64,000 bases of DNA, taken from assembly GCA_016710095.1 (NCBI GenBank), contig JADJLL010000002.1:124001-188000 (forward strand), in the 5' to 3' direction. The notes below the pieces were generated by a model. It saw only the letters and a list, made by a program, of their open reading frames with translations, was not told where the DNA came from and searched no databases. Below are positions 54,229 to 63,134 of this stretch, piece by piece. A program made the translations under genes and the position numbers. Position 1 is the stretch's first letter, and each line of letters begins with the position of its first letter. The DNA comes from Candidatus Eiseniibacteriota bacterium (GTDB lineage: Bacteria > Eisenbacteria > RBG-16-71-46).

Positions 54229-55482
54229 GCGCGATCGCTCCCCGCCGGCTCGTCCTCTACGAGGATCGCCACTGGCGCACGCTGCGTCCGATGACGGACC
54301 TGCTGCCCGTGCCCGCGCTCACGTTCGGCGCGTCCGATCTCGCGCGCCGCTGGATGCGCGCCGCGGGCGTGCCGCTGTTCGCGATCGAAGCGCGCGCGTA
54401 CGCGCTCGCCTGCTGGCATCACGCGCCCGTGCCCGACACGTCCGCCGTCGATCCCTCCACCGAAGCGCTCGTCGTGAACGCGGCCGCGATGCCCGGTCCG
54501 TGGTTCGCCGCCGCGCTCGAAGGACGCTCGCCCGCGCTGTGGATGGGCGAGGGCCGGATCGCCGGCGCGCTCGTGCCGCTCGCACTGCTCCGCAACGCCA
54601 TCGGCAAGGGCGAGGCGTTCGAGCAGATGCTGCTCGGCATGGGGCTGCCCACGATGGCCGTGGACGCACCGTTCCTGAACTATCCGTGGCAGATGCTCGA
54701 GTGGAACGCCGACGCGATTCATTCCGATCTCGCGGATGCGAAGCCGGGCAACCACGGCGACGTGCACGCGCTCGCGTGCCTGATCGCGCCCGAGCGCATC
54801 ACGATCGCGCGCGGCGCGAAGGTCGGTCCCTACGCCGTGCTCGACGCGAGCGCGGGTCCGATCTACGTGGCGCACGGCGCGTCGATCGCGCCGCACACCG
54901 CGGTGACCGGCCCGTGCGTGATCGGCGGCGGCACGCAGCTGCTCGGCGGCTTCGTCTCGGGCACGACGTTCGGTCCCGGAGTGCCGCGTCGCGGGCGAGG
55001 TCGAGGCGAGCGTCTGGCAGGGTTACGGCAACAAGCGCCACCACGGCTTCCTCGGGCACTCGCTCGTCGGGGAGTGGGTGAACCTCGGCGCGCTCACGAC
55101 CACCAGCGACCTCAAGAACAACTACGGCTCGGTCCGCGTGCGCGTGGACCGGACCGACATGGACAGCGGCAGCAGCAAGGTCGGCTCGCTCATCGGATCG
55201 CACGTGAAGACCGGCATCGGCACGCTGCTCCCGACGGGGGCCAGCGTCGGCACCGGCGCCAACCTGTTCGGGGGAGGACGCTTCGCTCCCAAGTTCACGC
55301 CGGCGTTCGCCTGGTGGGACGGGGAGCGTACGGTCGATCACGAGTTGCCGAAGTTCATGGGCACGGCCCGCATCGCCATGTCCCGCCGCTCCCGGACCTT
55401 CGGCCCTGCCGAGGAGAGCGCGGTCACCGCACTTTTCGCCTCGACCGCGGACGAGCGCCGTCCGATGACAGAGGTGTCTTGA
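54225..55482 (+). CDS. GlmU-like sugar nucleotidyltransferase/acetyltransferase, alternative type (one frameshift)
   Basis: About 418 residues. The N-terminal RRLVLYEDRHWRTLRPMTDLLPV with a variant pyrophosphorylase fold, NYPWQMLEWNADAIHSDL in the middle, and a left-handed beta-helix (ITIARGAKVGPYAVLDASAGPIYV, HTAVTGPCVIGGGTQLLGG) resemble the Bacteroidetes-type GlmU relatives. After a one-base shift near 54985 the sequence continues with WQGYGNKRHHGFLGHSLVGEW, LGALTTTSDLKNNYGSV and GTGIGTLLPTG-type turns. By family it would make UDP-GlcNAc or a related nucleotide sugar, feeding both peptidoglycan and glycan synthesis. ATG 54225 overlaps the lipoprotein stop. Substrate is not certain. Confidence 0.75.
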
Positions 55483-55510
55483 AACCATCCCGGCCTCCCG
55501 TCCCACAGGC

Positions 55511-55540
55511 TTGACCCTGTTCGGGACGGCTTCCTAGACT
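55511..55540 (+). promoter_or_regulatory. Sigma70-like promoter of galT-glgA
   Basis: TTGACC (55511-55516), 18-bp spacer, TAGACT (55535-55540): the best housekeeping-type promoter seen in the window. Predicted start near 55547 gives a 64-nt leader before ATG 55611. Confidence 0.65.
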
Positions 55541-55610
55541 TTCTCGGGCTCTTCCCCCGGTGCGTGCGCCACAAGGGCGGCACGCAGGACGCTCCTCGCA
55601 AGGACTGCAC

Positions 55611-56624
55611 ATGCCTGAACTCCGCAAAGATCCCGTGGTCGGCCGCTGGGTGATCATCTCCACCGAACGCAGCCGCCGCCCCACGAACTTCATTCCCGAG
55701 TCGCTCGCCAAGATCCAGACGTTCTCGCCGTTCGCCGAGGGCCGCGAGGACATGACGCCGCCCGAGGTGTACGCGGTGCGTCCGACGGGCGGGAAGGCGA
55801 ACACGCCGGGTTGGGACGTGCGCGTCGTGCCGAACAAGTTCCCCGCGCTGCAGGTCGAGGGTTCGCTCGACCGCCGCGGTGAGGGCCTGTACGACAAGAT
55901 GACGGGCGTCGGAGCGCACGAGGTCGTGATCGAGACGACCGACCCCGCGCTGCAGCTGGCCGACCTGCCCGTCGAGCAGATCCAGAAGGTGCTGATCGCG
56001 TACAAGGAGCGCATGCTCGACCTGAAGAAGGACAAGCGCCTGCGCTACGTGCTCGTGTTCAAGAACCACGGCGCCGGAGCCGGCGCGACGCTCGAGCACA
56101 CGCACAGCCAGATCATCGCGACGCCGATCATCCCGCGCATGGTGCAGGACGAACTCGACGGCGCGCGCCGTTACTACGAGCTCAAGGAGCGCAGCGTCTT
56201 CACGGACATCCTCGACCAGGAGATGTCCGACGGGAACAACCGCCGCGTCATCTCGACGACGGACCGGTTCGTCGCGCTCGCGCCGTTCGCGCCGCGCTTC
56301 CCGTTCGAGACGTGGATCCTGCCGCGCGCGCACCGTTCGAGCTATCACATGATCGACGACCCGGAAGAGTTCCTCGATCTCGCGCGCATCCTGAAGGACA
56401 CGCTGCAGCGCCTGAACGTCGCGCTCGACCATCCGCCGTACAACTTCGTGCTGCACACCGCGCCGCTCGGCGACGACGACCTGCCGTACTACCACTGGCA
56501 CCTCGAGATCATGCCCAAGCTCACGCGCGTGGCCGGTTTCGAGATCGGATCGGGTTTCTACATCAATCCGACTCCGCCGGAGGACGCGGCGCAGTACCTC
56601 CGGGAGATCGTCGCGCTCGCGTGA
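55611..56624 (+). CDS. galT: Galactose-1-phosphate uridylyltransferase
   Basis: 337 residues. ELRKDPVVGRWVIISTERSRRP at the start (residues 3-24) and KNHGAGAGATLEHTHSQIIA place the nucleophile in the His163-Thr-His165 motif, almost the numbering of E. coli GalT; FVLHTAPLGDDDLPYYHWHLEI-type end (quoted in part) matches the second His-triad half. It swaps UMP between UDP-glucose and galactose-1-phosphate (Leloir pathway) and so interconverts glucose and galactose donors; a related ADP-sugar phosphorylase activity is possible in this family. Own promoter upstream; glgA follows 19 bp later, suggesting a hexose-storage unit. Confidence 0.92.
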   Translation: MPELRKDPVVGRWVIISTERSRRPTNFIPESLAKIQTFSPFAEGREDMTPPEVYAVRPTGGKANTPGWDVRVVPNKFPALQVEGSLDRRGEGLYDKMTGVGAHEVVIETTDPALQLADLPVEQIQKVLIAYKERMLDLKKDKRLRYVLVFKNHGAGAGATLEHTHSQIIATPIIPRMVQDELDGARRYYELKERSVFTDILDQEMSDGNNRRVISTTDRFVALAPFAPRFPFETWILPRAHRSSYHMIDDPEEFLDLARILKDTLQRLNVALDHPPYNFVLHTAPLGDDDLPYYHWHLEIMPKLTRVAGFEIGSGFYINPTPPEDAAQYLREIVALA

Positions 56625-56643
56625 CGCGCGGGAGCTCCGGCAC

Positions 56644-58173
56644 ATGAAGCCTCTTTCCATCGCGCACGTCGCCAGCGAAATGGCGCCGCTCGCCAAGGTC
56701 GGCGGACTCGGCGACGTCGTTTCGGCGTTGGCGAGCGAGCAGGCGGCGCGCGGTCATCGCGTCCTCGTGGTCATGCCGCGCTATCGAGATCTCCAGATCC
56801 CCAAGGGCTGGAAGGTCCACGATTGGGGCGCGACGCGTGTGCCGTGGGGCATGGGCCTCGAGCCGGCGCGTTTCCACATCGCCGAGGAAGAGAACGGCCA
56901 CCTGCGCGCGCTGCTCGTCGAGCATGCGGGCGAGCGCCGCTTCTTCGACCGGCCGGGCTTCTACGACGACCCGAACACGGGGGAGGGCTGGCCGGACAAC
57001 GCCGAGCGCTTCCTGTTCTTCGCGCGCGCGGCCGTCGAGGCGCTCAAGGGCTTCGGTGAGACGTTCGACATCATCCACGCGCACGACCAGCAGGCGGCGT
57101 GGGTGCCGTGCTTCGTGCGCACGCACGAGGCCGACGAGCCCGCGTTCGCCGATCTCGCCACCATCTACACGATCCACAATCTCGGCTACCAGGGCATCGT
57201 GGATCCGTGGGTGCTCGGCGTGGCCGGTTTCACGCGCGAGTTCTTCTTCCCGCAGAGCCCGTTCGAATACTGGGGCCGCGTGAACTTCATGAAGGTCGGC
57301 ATCGTGTTCGCGGACCTCGTGAGCACGGTGAGCCCGACGTACGCGCGCGAGATCCAGTCGAGCGGCGAGTACGGCTGTGGGCTCGAGGGTGTGCTGCGGC
57401 GACGCACGGGCGACGTGCGCGGCATCCTGAACGGCATCGACGACCGCGTGTGGGATCCCGCGCGCGACACGCACCTCGACGCGCACTACGACCGCGAACA
57501 TCTCGACGGCAAGCAGGCGAACCGCCGACGTCTCGCGATGGCGTGCGGGTTCCCGCTCGAGCCGGACTGGCCGATCGTGGGCATCGTCTCGCGCCTCGTG
57601 GAGCAGAAGGGCTTCGACCTCATCGAGCAGGCCGAACGCGAGCTGTGCGACCTGCACGCGCGCTTCGTCATGCTCGGCGTCGGTCAGCCGCGCTACCAGG
57701 AGCTCTTCCGCCGTCTCGCCTTCGAGCGCCCGTGGCAGTGGCACTTCGCCACCGCGCACGACGAGGCGCTCGCGCACCGGATCGAGGCGGGTTCCGACCT
57801 GTTCCTCATGCCGTCGCGCTACGAGCCGTGCGGGCTCAACCAGCTCTATTCGCTGCGCTACGGCACCGTGCCGGTCGTGCGTTCGACGGGAGGCCTCGCG
57901 GACACCGTGCGCGAGTTCGATCCGATCACGCGCGAAGGGAACGGATTCGTGTTCGCGCCGTTCGAGTCCGAGGACATGGTGATGGCGCTGCGACGCGCGC
58001 TCGCCGTGCACGCCGAGCCGCATCTCTGGGAAGCGCTCCAGAAGAACGGCATGGGGCAGGACTTCAGCTGGCGCGCGAGCACCGACGGCTACGACCGCCT
58101 CTACGAAGAGGCGCTCGAACGCATCGCGCACGGGCGCGTGCCCACGCTCGAAACCGTACGCGACTCCTTCTGA
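56644..58173 (+). CDS. glgA: Glycogen/starch synthase
   Basis: 509 residues, GT5 family. SIAHVASEMAPLAKVGGLGDVV holds the KxGGL donor motif (Lys18; Val replaces the usual Thr), HAHDQQAAWVP, YTIHNLGYQG and a C-terminal GT-B domain with SRLVEQKGFDLI and PSRYEPCGLNQLYSLRYG (catalytic Glu region), then STGGLADTV. It elongates alpha-1,4-glucan from ADP- or UDP-glucose. Clean frame, start ATG 56644 with GGGAGC upstream. It follows galT and precedes a membrane protein whose GTG start is 7 bp after the stop, so carbon storage and polysaccharide precursor supply are joined here. Confidence 0.95.
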   Translation: MKPLSIAHVASEMAPLAKVGGLGDVVSALASEQAARGHRVLVVMPRYRDLQIPKGWKVHDWGATRVPWGMGLEPARFHIAEEENGHLRALLVEHAGERRFFDRPGFYDDPNTGEGWPDNAERFLFFARAAVEALKGFGETFDIIHAHDQQAAWVPCFVRTHEADEPAFADLATIYTIHNLGYQGIVDPWVLGVAGFTREFFFPQSPFEYWGRVNFMKVGIVFADLVSTVSPTYAREIQSSGEYGCGLEGVLRRRTGDVRGILNGIDDRVWDPARDTHLDAHYDREHLDGKQANRRRLAMACGFPLEPDWPIVGIVSRLVEQKGFDLIEQAERELCDLHARFVMLGVGQPRYQELFRRLAFERPWQWHFATAHDEALAHRIEAGSDLFLMPSRYEPCGLNQLYSLRYGTVPVVRSTGGLADTVREFDPITREGNGFVFAPFESEDMVMALRRALAVHAEPHLWEALQKNGMGQDFSWRASTDGYDRLYEEALERIAHGRVPTLETVRDSF

Positions 58174-58180
58174 GCGCGGC

Positions 58181-59359
58181 GTGAACCCGGAGCTCTGGCA
58201 CACCCGGCCCCTCCTGGCGCTGGCGAGCTTGGCTCCCGTTCCGCTCGGCGCCGCGTGGATGGCGATCGCGCCGCAGCTGCCGTTCCTGCGCGCGCACCGC
58301 GTGCCGCTCGCGTGGATCACGTGGCTGCTCACGCGGCTCGCGTTCGGCGCGCTCATCTGGGGCGCGATGGGACACTCGGGCGTCGACCAGCTCGCGTTCT
58401 TCCTGCCGCAGGCGAGGCACGCGCTCGCGGGCGGCGTGCCGTACCGCGATTTCGCGACCGCATACGGCCCGCTGTTCGCGCCGCTGCTCGGGCTCGTGGT
58501 GAGCGTCGCGGGCGACGCCGGGCCGTTCGTGCTCTTCCTGCTCGCGGACTTCGTCGCGTGGCGCGCGCTCGCGTGGTCCGAGGGCGAGGGGAGCGAGGCG
58601 GCGTGGGCCTGGGCCGCGCTGCCGATGGTCTGGTACTTCACCGTGCGCTACGCGCAGGACGAGGCGCTCGGAGCGATGTTCGTCGCGATCGCGTGGGCGC
58701 TCGCGCGCCGCGATCGCGCCGCGCTCGCCGGGTTCGTGCTCGGGCTCGGGCTCGTCGTCACGAAGCCGCTGTTCGCGCTGCTCGCGCTGCCGTTCCTGCT
58801 CGGCTCGAAGAAGCGCGTCGCGCTGCTTGCGGGCGCCGCGATTCCGGTCGTGCTCGTCTACGGCGTGCTGCTCGCGTGGGGCGCGCCCGTGTGGCAGCCG
58901 CTCACGCTCGAGGGTGGCAACTTCGGCGTCGGCCCGACGCTGTGGCGCGTGCCCGTCGTGCTGTGGAACTTCGACCTCGGCCCCGCGGGCTGGGCGGTGT
59001 TTCTCGCCCTCGCCGCCTCCGGCGGCGTCCTTCTGTGCAAGCGGGAGGCGGGGGTGGCCGACCACGCCGTGTGGCAGTACGGCGCGTTCGCCGCGTTCGC
59101 GCCCAAGTTCATGCCCATGTACGCCGTGCTCTGGGCGCCCATGCTCGCGCTGTGGGCGGCGGGCGACCCCGATCGCCGCGGCTGGCTGCTCGTCTACGGC
59201 GCCGCGCTTCCGCTCGCGTGGTACCTCGACTCGGGACCGCTGCAGGGCATGTTCGGCATCGGCTGGCAGGTGGTCGCGATCGCCGGGCTCCTGGGCGTCG
59301 GGCTGCTGGCGCTCTGGCCACTGCGTACCCTCGCGAGCGCCGTCCGCGCCACGCGCTGA
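58181..59359 (+). CDS. Polytopic membrane protein, GT87/GT-C-like
   Basis: 392 residues with about nine hydrophobic helices. VPYRDFATAYGPLFAPLLGL in the first outside loop is the Asp-containing motif found in polyprenol-phosphate-mannose-dependent GT87/GT-C proteins. Start GTG 58181; no strong ribosome-binding site, but only 7 bp separate it from glgA, so coupling is likely. C-terminus is short and basic. Assignment to a specific family is uncertain; it may also be a general membrane protein. Confidence 0.6.
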   Translation: MNPELWHTRPLLALASLAPVPLGAAWMAIAPQLPFLRAHRVPLAWITWLLTRLAFGALIWGAMGHSGVDQLAFFLPQARHALAGGVPYRDFATAYGPLFAPLLGLVVSVAGDAGPFVLFLLADFVAWRALAWSEGEGSEAAWAWAALPMVWYFTVRYAQDEALGAMFVAIAWALARRDRAALAGFVLGLGLVVTKPLFALLALPFLLGSKKRVALLAGAAIPVVLVYGVLLAWGAPVWQPLTLEGGNFGVGPTLWRVPVVLWNFDLGPAGWAVFLALAASGGVLLCKREAGVADHAVWQYGAFAAFAPKFMPMYAVLWAPMLALWAAGDPDRRGWLLVYGAALPLAWYLDSGPLQGMFGIGWQVVAIAGLLGVGLLALWPLRTLASAVRATR

Positions 59360-59699
59360 CGGGGCGCCGGGCCGGCCGCGCCTTCCGCGCGCCCGCTGCG
59401 GCTCCGACCTTTCCGGTCCGTGCGGAACTTCCTGCCGCGATCGGGCCGCTCTCCCGCGGGCGTCGAACATGGGGCATTCGCGCAATACCCGGCCACCGGA
59501 GCAGTTGAGCCGAAGGCCCGGCCGCGCCCCTCGCATGGCACCGGGATTGCAAATGCACGTCGGTCCGGGGTGACCGCACTGGCGCTCCGGCAGAAGCATG
59601 CCGCGCGGCGACACCGGGGAGTCCCGGCATCGCCGTGACGCCGGGAGGGCGGCCGCTCGCGCGGCGGTCGTCGGGCGGGAACCCAACCGAGGGCGAGAC
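59360..59699. other. Intergenic region (340 bp)
   Basis: GC-rich spacer between the membrane protein and the large GT4. A short AT-rich island at 59550-59562 could mark a promoter but no paired -35/-10 is convincing. The stretch GGGGCGCCGGGCCGG after the stop can form a partial hairpin. No frame in it shows a domain. Confidence 0.5.
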
Positions 59700-61700
59700 A
59701 TGATCGACGAGGTGCTGACCGCTGATCCCGACTTCCCGGATCACCTGCATCGCCACATCGTCCAGAACTGGCTCATCAAGCACCGCCGTCCTCCGCGCGA
59801 CGAGCAGGATCGCCGCCGCGCGGTGGCCGAGTACCTCGTGCGTGGCGCGAAGGACCGCACGGGGCTCACGCGCGTGCTTGCGGGCCCGGCGCTCGCCGAG
59901 TGGCTCTCCGCGCCCGACGACCGCATCCGCGGGTGGCGGCCCGTGCCGCGCCTGATGGCGCTCCTGCACCAGTTCAACGCCGACCTCCGCAAGCGCTACG
60001 ACCTCGGCGCGGAGCGCGACTACAAGGAGTTCGCGCTCTACGTCGGGCTCACGCTCGCGATGAAGCTGCAGTGGCCGGAGATCATCGTCGGTCCGGCGCT
60101 GCGCGAGGTGCTGTGGGAGACCGCGCCCGGGGTTCCATTCGCCGCGCGCGTGGGGATGACTCGCGGCATGCAGTTCGTGCGCCGCAACGCTGACCTGCTC
60201 CGCGGGCTCGACCTCGACAAGCCGGAAGACGCGAGCCGGTTCCTGCTCTCGCTGTTCTCCGACATGGACGAGGGCAAGCTCCCTTCGTACGTGCTGTCGC
60301 CTTCGCAGTACGCCGAACTCGCCGGAACGAAGCCCGCGCGCAAGTCCGGGCTCCAGCTCACGGGCCTGTTGCATCACTTGGTCGTGGAGCGTGGCCGCGT
60401 TCCCGAGCGCGAACTCGAACGCCCGCAGTTCGCCGCCCAGGTGCAGGCGAAGATCCCCGTGTTGCTCGCCAACCTGCGGCTGCCCGCGCCGATTCGCGAG
60501 GCGCACGCGAAGTACCTGCGCGCGTCCACGTCCGTCGTCGAACAGGAGCCCGTCGCTCCGGTCGTCACGGTGTTCGGACCGCTCGGGCACGGCTCGGGGC
60601 TCGGGGCGGCGGCGCGCGCCTGCGTGGCCGCGCTTCGCTCCGCCGAGGTGCCGGTCGAAGTGCTCAACCTGAAGACGGCCTGGGGACGCAACAACGAAAG
60701 CTCCGGCGCGCCGAGCGTCACGCGCGCTCGCGGGGACATCAACATCCTGCACTTCAATCCCGACGTCATCATCGAGAACGTCTCGCGTTTCGGGCTCGAC
60801 CAGTTCGAGGGGCGCTACAACATCGGGCACTTCTACTGGGAGACTTCGCGCGCCACGCTCGCGCACCGGCTCGGCGCCGATCTCGTGGACGAGATCTGGG
60901 TGTCCACGGAGTACTGCCGCGACATCTTCCGGCAGGTGACGAGCAAGCCCGTGATCGTCGCGCGCGTGCCCGTCGCCGAGATGGGGGACCTGTCGTGGGC
61001 GTCGCGCAGCTACTTCGGGCTCGACGAGCGCCCGTTCACGTTCCTGTACACGTTCGACGGCGCCTCGCGGCTGACGCGCAAGAACCCGCTCGCGGCCGTG
61101 CGGGCGTTCCAGACCGCGTTCCCGTCGCGTGACGACGTGCAGCTCGTGCTCAAGCTGCAGAACACCGACTGGCTCACGCCGGCGGACGAGAAGCTCTTCG
61201 CCGAACTGCGGCGCCTCTCCCGCGCCGATCGACGCGTCGTGCTCATCAACGAAAGCTTCTCCAGCCGCGAGGTGCACGGCCTGATCGCGTCGGCCGACTG
61301 CTACGTCGCGCTGCATCGTTCCGAAGGCTTCGGATACGGCATGGCCGAGGCGATGAAGCTGGGCGTGCCGGTCATCGCGACCGGCTATTCGGGCAACGAG
61401 GACTTCACGACCGAGCAGACGGCGTATCCGGTCCGCTACCAGCTCGTGCCGGTGTCGGCGGCGGACTTCGTCTACGACGAGCCCGGCCAGGAGTGGGCGG
61501 ACCCCGACGTCGAGCACGCCGCCGAACGCATGCTCGAGGTGTTCGCGGGACGCGACCGCGCGGAGAAGGTGGCGCGCGCACGCGAGCTCGTGGAGCGCGT
61601 GTACGGCGAAGCTTCGGTCGGCGCCGTCTATCGGGATCGCATCGAAGCCGTGCGAGCGCAGCGGGACATCGCCATGGACACGGCCCGAGCGGCCGCCTGA
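59700..61700 (+). CDS. Large family 4 glycosyltransferase with unassigned N-terminal region
   Basis: 666 residues from ATG 59700, preceded by CGAGGG. Residues about 287-650 are a GT-B enzyme: VVTVFGPLGHGSGLGAAARAC (acceptor loop), HFYWETSRATL, VSTEYCRDIF, LYTFDGASRLTRKNPLAAV and HRSEGFGYGMAEAMKLG with E-x7-E donor binding. Residues 1-286 are mainly helical, charged and contain HRHIVQNWLIKHRRPP and HQFNADLRKRYDLG; I recognise no domain. It may be an acceptor-recognition or protein-binding module. Clean frame. Followed after 46 bp by a nucleotidyltransferase with a perfect ribosome-binding site. Confidence 0.83.
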   Translation: MIDEVLTADPDFPDHLHRHIVQNWLIKHRRPPRDEQDRRRAVAEYLVRGAKDRTGLTRVLAGPALAEWLSAPDDRIRGWRPVPRLMALLHQFNADLRKRYDLGAERDYKEFALYVGLTLAMKLQWPEIIVGPALREVLWETAPGVPFAARVGMTRGMQFVRRNADLLRGLDLDKPEDASRFLLSLFSDMDEGKLPSYVLSPSQYAELAGTKPARKSGLQLTGLLHHLVVERGRVPERELERPQFAAQVQAKIPVLLANLRLPAPIREAHAKYLRASTSVVEQEPVAPVVTVFGPLGHGSGLGAAARACVAALRSAEVPVEVLNLKTAWGRNNESSGAPSVTRARGDINILHFNPDVIIENVSRFGLDQFEGRYNIGHFYWETSRATLAHRLGADLVDEIWVSTEYCRDIFRQVTSKPVIVARVPVAEMGDLSWASRSYFGLDERPFTFLYTFDGASRLTRKNPLAAVRAFQTAFPSRDDVQLVLKLQNTDWLTPADEKLFAELRRLSRADRRVVLINESFSSREVHGLIASADCYVALHRSEGFGYGMAEAMKLGVPVIATGYSGNEDFTTEQTAYPVRYQLVPVSAADFVYDEPGQEWADPDVEHAAERMLEVFAGRDRAEKVARARELVERVYGEASVGAVYRDRIEAVRAQRDIAMDTARAAA

Positions 61701-61746
61701 TGCGGCCGGCGTCGCCGGGCCGCGAGACACACGTAGAGGAGGACGC

Positions 61747-62397
61747 ATGCTGACGATTCTGCCGGCCGGAGGCCGGGCCGAACGATTCGACGGGATCTAC
61801 AAGGAGCTGCTGCCCATCGGGCCGTGCGAGTTCCTGCTCAGCGCGGCGATCCGCCGCGGCCATGTGCTGGGCGCCGAGCGTGCGCTCGTCATCTCGAACC
61901 GGGACAAGCGCCCGACGCACGAGCGCTTCCTCGCCCGGCACGCGTCGCAGTTCGAGGTCGAGCTTTCGGTGCGGTCGGAGAACGACGAGAACCTGTGGAG
62001 CGCGCTGCGCCGCGAGATCCCGCTCGACGAGGCGAGTTTCCTCGTGCTTCCGGACACGTCCTGGTCGTGCACGAGCCGCATTCCCGAAGGGGCCGACATC
62101 GCGTTCGGGATCTTCGAGACCGACGAGCCTGCCCGCTTCAGCCTGATCCACGACGGACGCATCCTCACGAAGCCCGAGGACGCCACCGGGAACTGGCACG
62201 CGTGGGGCTGCGTGTACTGGAGCGCCGCGGTCGCGAAGTTCTGGCGCGATCATCAGGAGCGGCACGGCGAGTACGACCACTACGACCGTGCGTTCGAGCA
62301 TGCGATGCAGGAGTTCGGCTACGAAACGTTCCCGATTCTCGACTACCGCGACATGGGCAACTGGGCCGCGTACGCGTCGTTCATGAGGGCCGCGTGA
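61747..62397 (+). CDS. Sugar nucleotidyltransferase-like protein
   Basis: 216 residues; a perfect AGGAGG at 61737-61742 sets ATG 61747. LTILPAGGRAERFDGIYKELLPIG is the N-terminal nucleotidyltransferase signature (Gly-rich loop then Lys), VLPDTSW takes the place of the metal/uridine Asp motif, and ATGNWHAWGCVYW a late strand. It is shorter than usual glucose-1-phosphate thymidylyltransferases (about 290) and lacks the C-terminal extension, so it could be a minimal enzyme or a degenerate one. GTG start of the next gene overlaps its stop. Confidence 0.75.
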   Translation: MLTILPAGGRAERFDGIYKELLPIGPCEFLLSAAIRRGHVLGAERALVISNRDKRPTHERFLARHASQFEVELSVRSENDENLWSALRREIPLDEASFLVLPDTSWSCTSRIPEGADIAFGIFETDEPARFSLIHDGRILTKPEDATGNWHAWGCVYWSAAVAKFWRDHQERHGEYDHYDRAFEHAMQEFGYETFPILDYRDMGNWAAYASFMRAA

Positions 62398-63080
62398 AAG
62401 TCCACTACTGTCTCCCGACCTACAACCAGCCGCACATGCTGCGGCGCGCCGTCGAAGCCGCGCTCGCGAGCGACATCCCACTCGCCTCGGTGACCGTCGT
62501 GGACCTGAGCCGCGAGCACTACGCCGCGGGTCTGCTCGAGGGGCTCGAGGGCGTCACGGTGATCACGATGCCGCACAACATCGGCCTCGGGCCCACCTGG
62601 AACCTCTTCTACGCGCTCTACGACGACTACATCGTGATCGGGAACGACGACGTCATCGTCGAGCCGGGGACGCTGCGCATCATGGCGGAGGCCGCGGAGC
62701 GATCCACCGAGGCGCTGTTCTTCGGCTTCAAGGACCAGTTCTCGTTCTTCCTCCTGAAGAAGCAGGCGTACCTCGAGGCCGGGCCGTTCGATCCGGTGTT
62801 CTGGCCGATCTACTGGGAAGACGTGTGCATGGGCTACCGCCTGCGCCTGCTCGGCTACACGCCGGTGGACGTGAAGGAGGCGCGCTTCGAGCACGAGCAC
62901 AGCCAGTCCATGAAGGCGCTCGACCCGGTCGCGACGGAGCTGTTCTGGAACCGCTTCAAGCGCAACCAGGCGTACTACGAGGAGAAGTGGGGTGGGCCAC
63001 GGGGGGAGGAGACGTTTGCCGTTCCGTTCGGTGGCGTCCGCGTGAGCGTGCCCGCAAAAATCACACCGCCGCCGGCCTAA
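62394..63080 (+). CDS. Family 2 glycosyltransferase
   Basis: 228 residues from GTG 62394 overlapping the previous stop. VKVHYCLPTYNQPHMLRRAVEAAL is the GT2 start; the donor motif is IVIGNDDVIVEPGT (NDD for DxD), and FWPIYWEDVCMGYRLRLLGY carries the acceptor-side ED motif. HEHSQSMKALD follows. No membrane helices. It resembles rhamnosyltransferase-type GT2 proteins in outline. It is the last gene of the + strand polysaccharide run; a transposase-like gene starts 54 bp later. Confidence 0.84.
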   Translation: MKVHYCLPTYNQPHMLRRAVEAALASDIPLASVTVVDLSREHYAAGLLEGLEGVTVITMPHNIGLGPTWNLFYALYDDYIVIGNDDVIVEPGTLRIMAEAAERSTEALFFGFKDQFSFFLLKKQAYLEAGPFDPVFWPIYWEDVCMGYRLRLLGYTPVDVKEARFEHEHSQSMKALDPVATELFWNRFKRNQAYYEEKWGGPRGEETFAVPFGGVRVSVPAKITPPPA

Positions 63081-63116
63081 GGGTTGTGCTCGGGAGATTG
63101 GTGAAGGAACGGGTCG

Positions 63117-63134
63117 TGCAGGGGTAACCCTGCA
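63117..63134. repeat. Perfect hairpin overlapping the transposase start
   Basis: TGCAGGG (63117-63123), loop GTAA, CCCTGCA (63128-63134): a 7-bp perfect stem with a GNRA-type loop in RNA. The last base of the stem is the A of the transposase ATG. It could limit translation of the transposase or be part of the element end. Confidence 0.5.
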
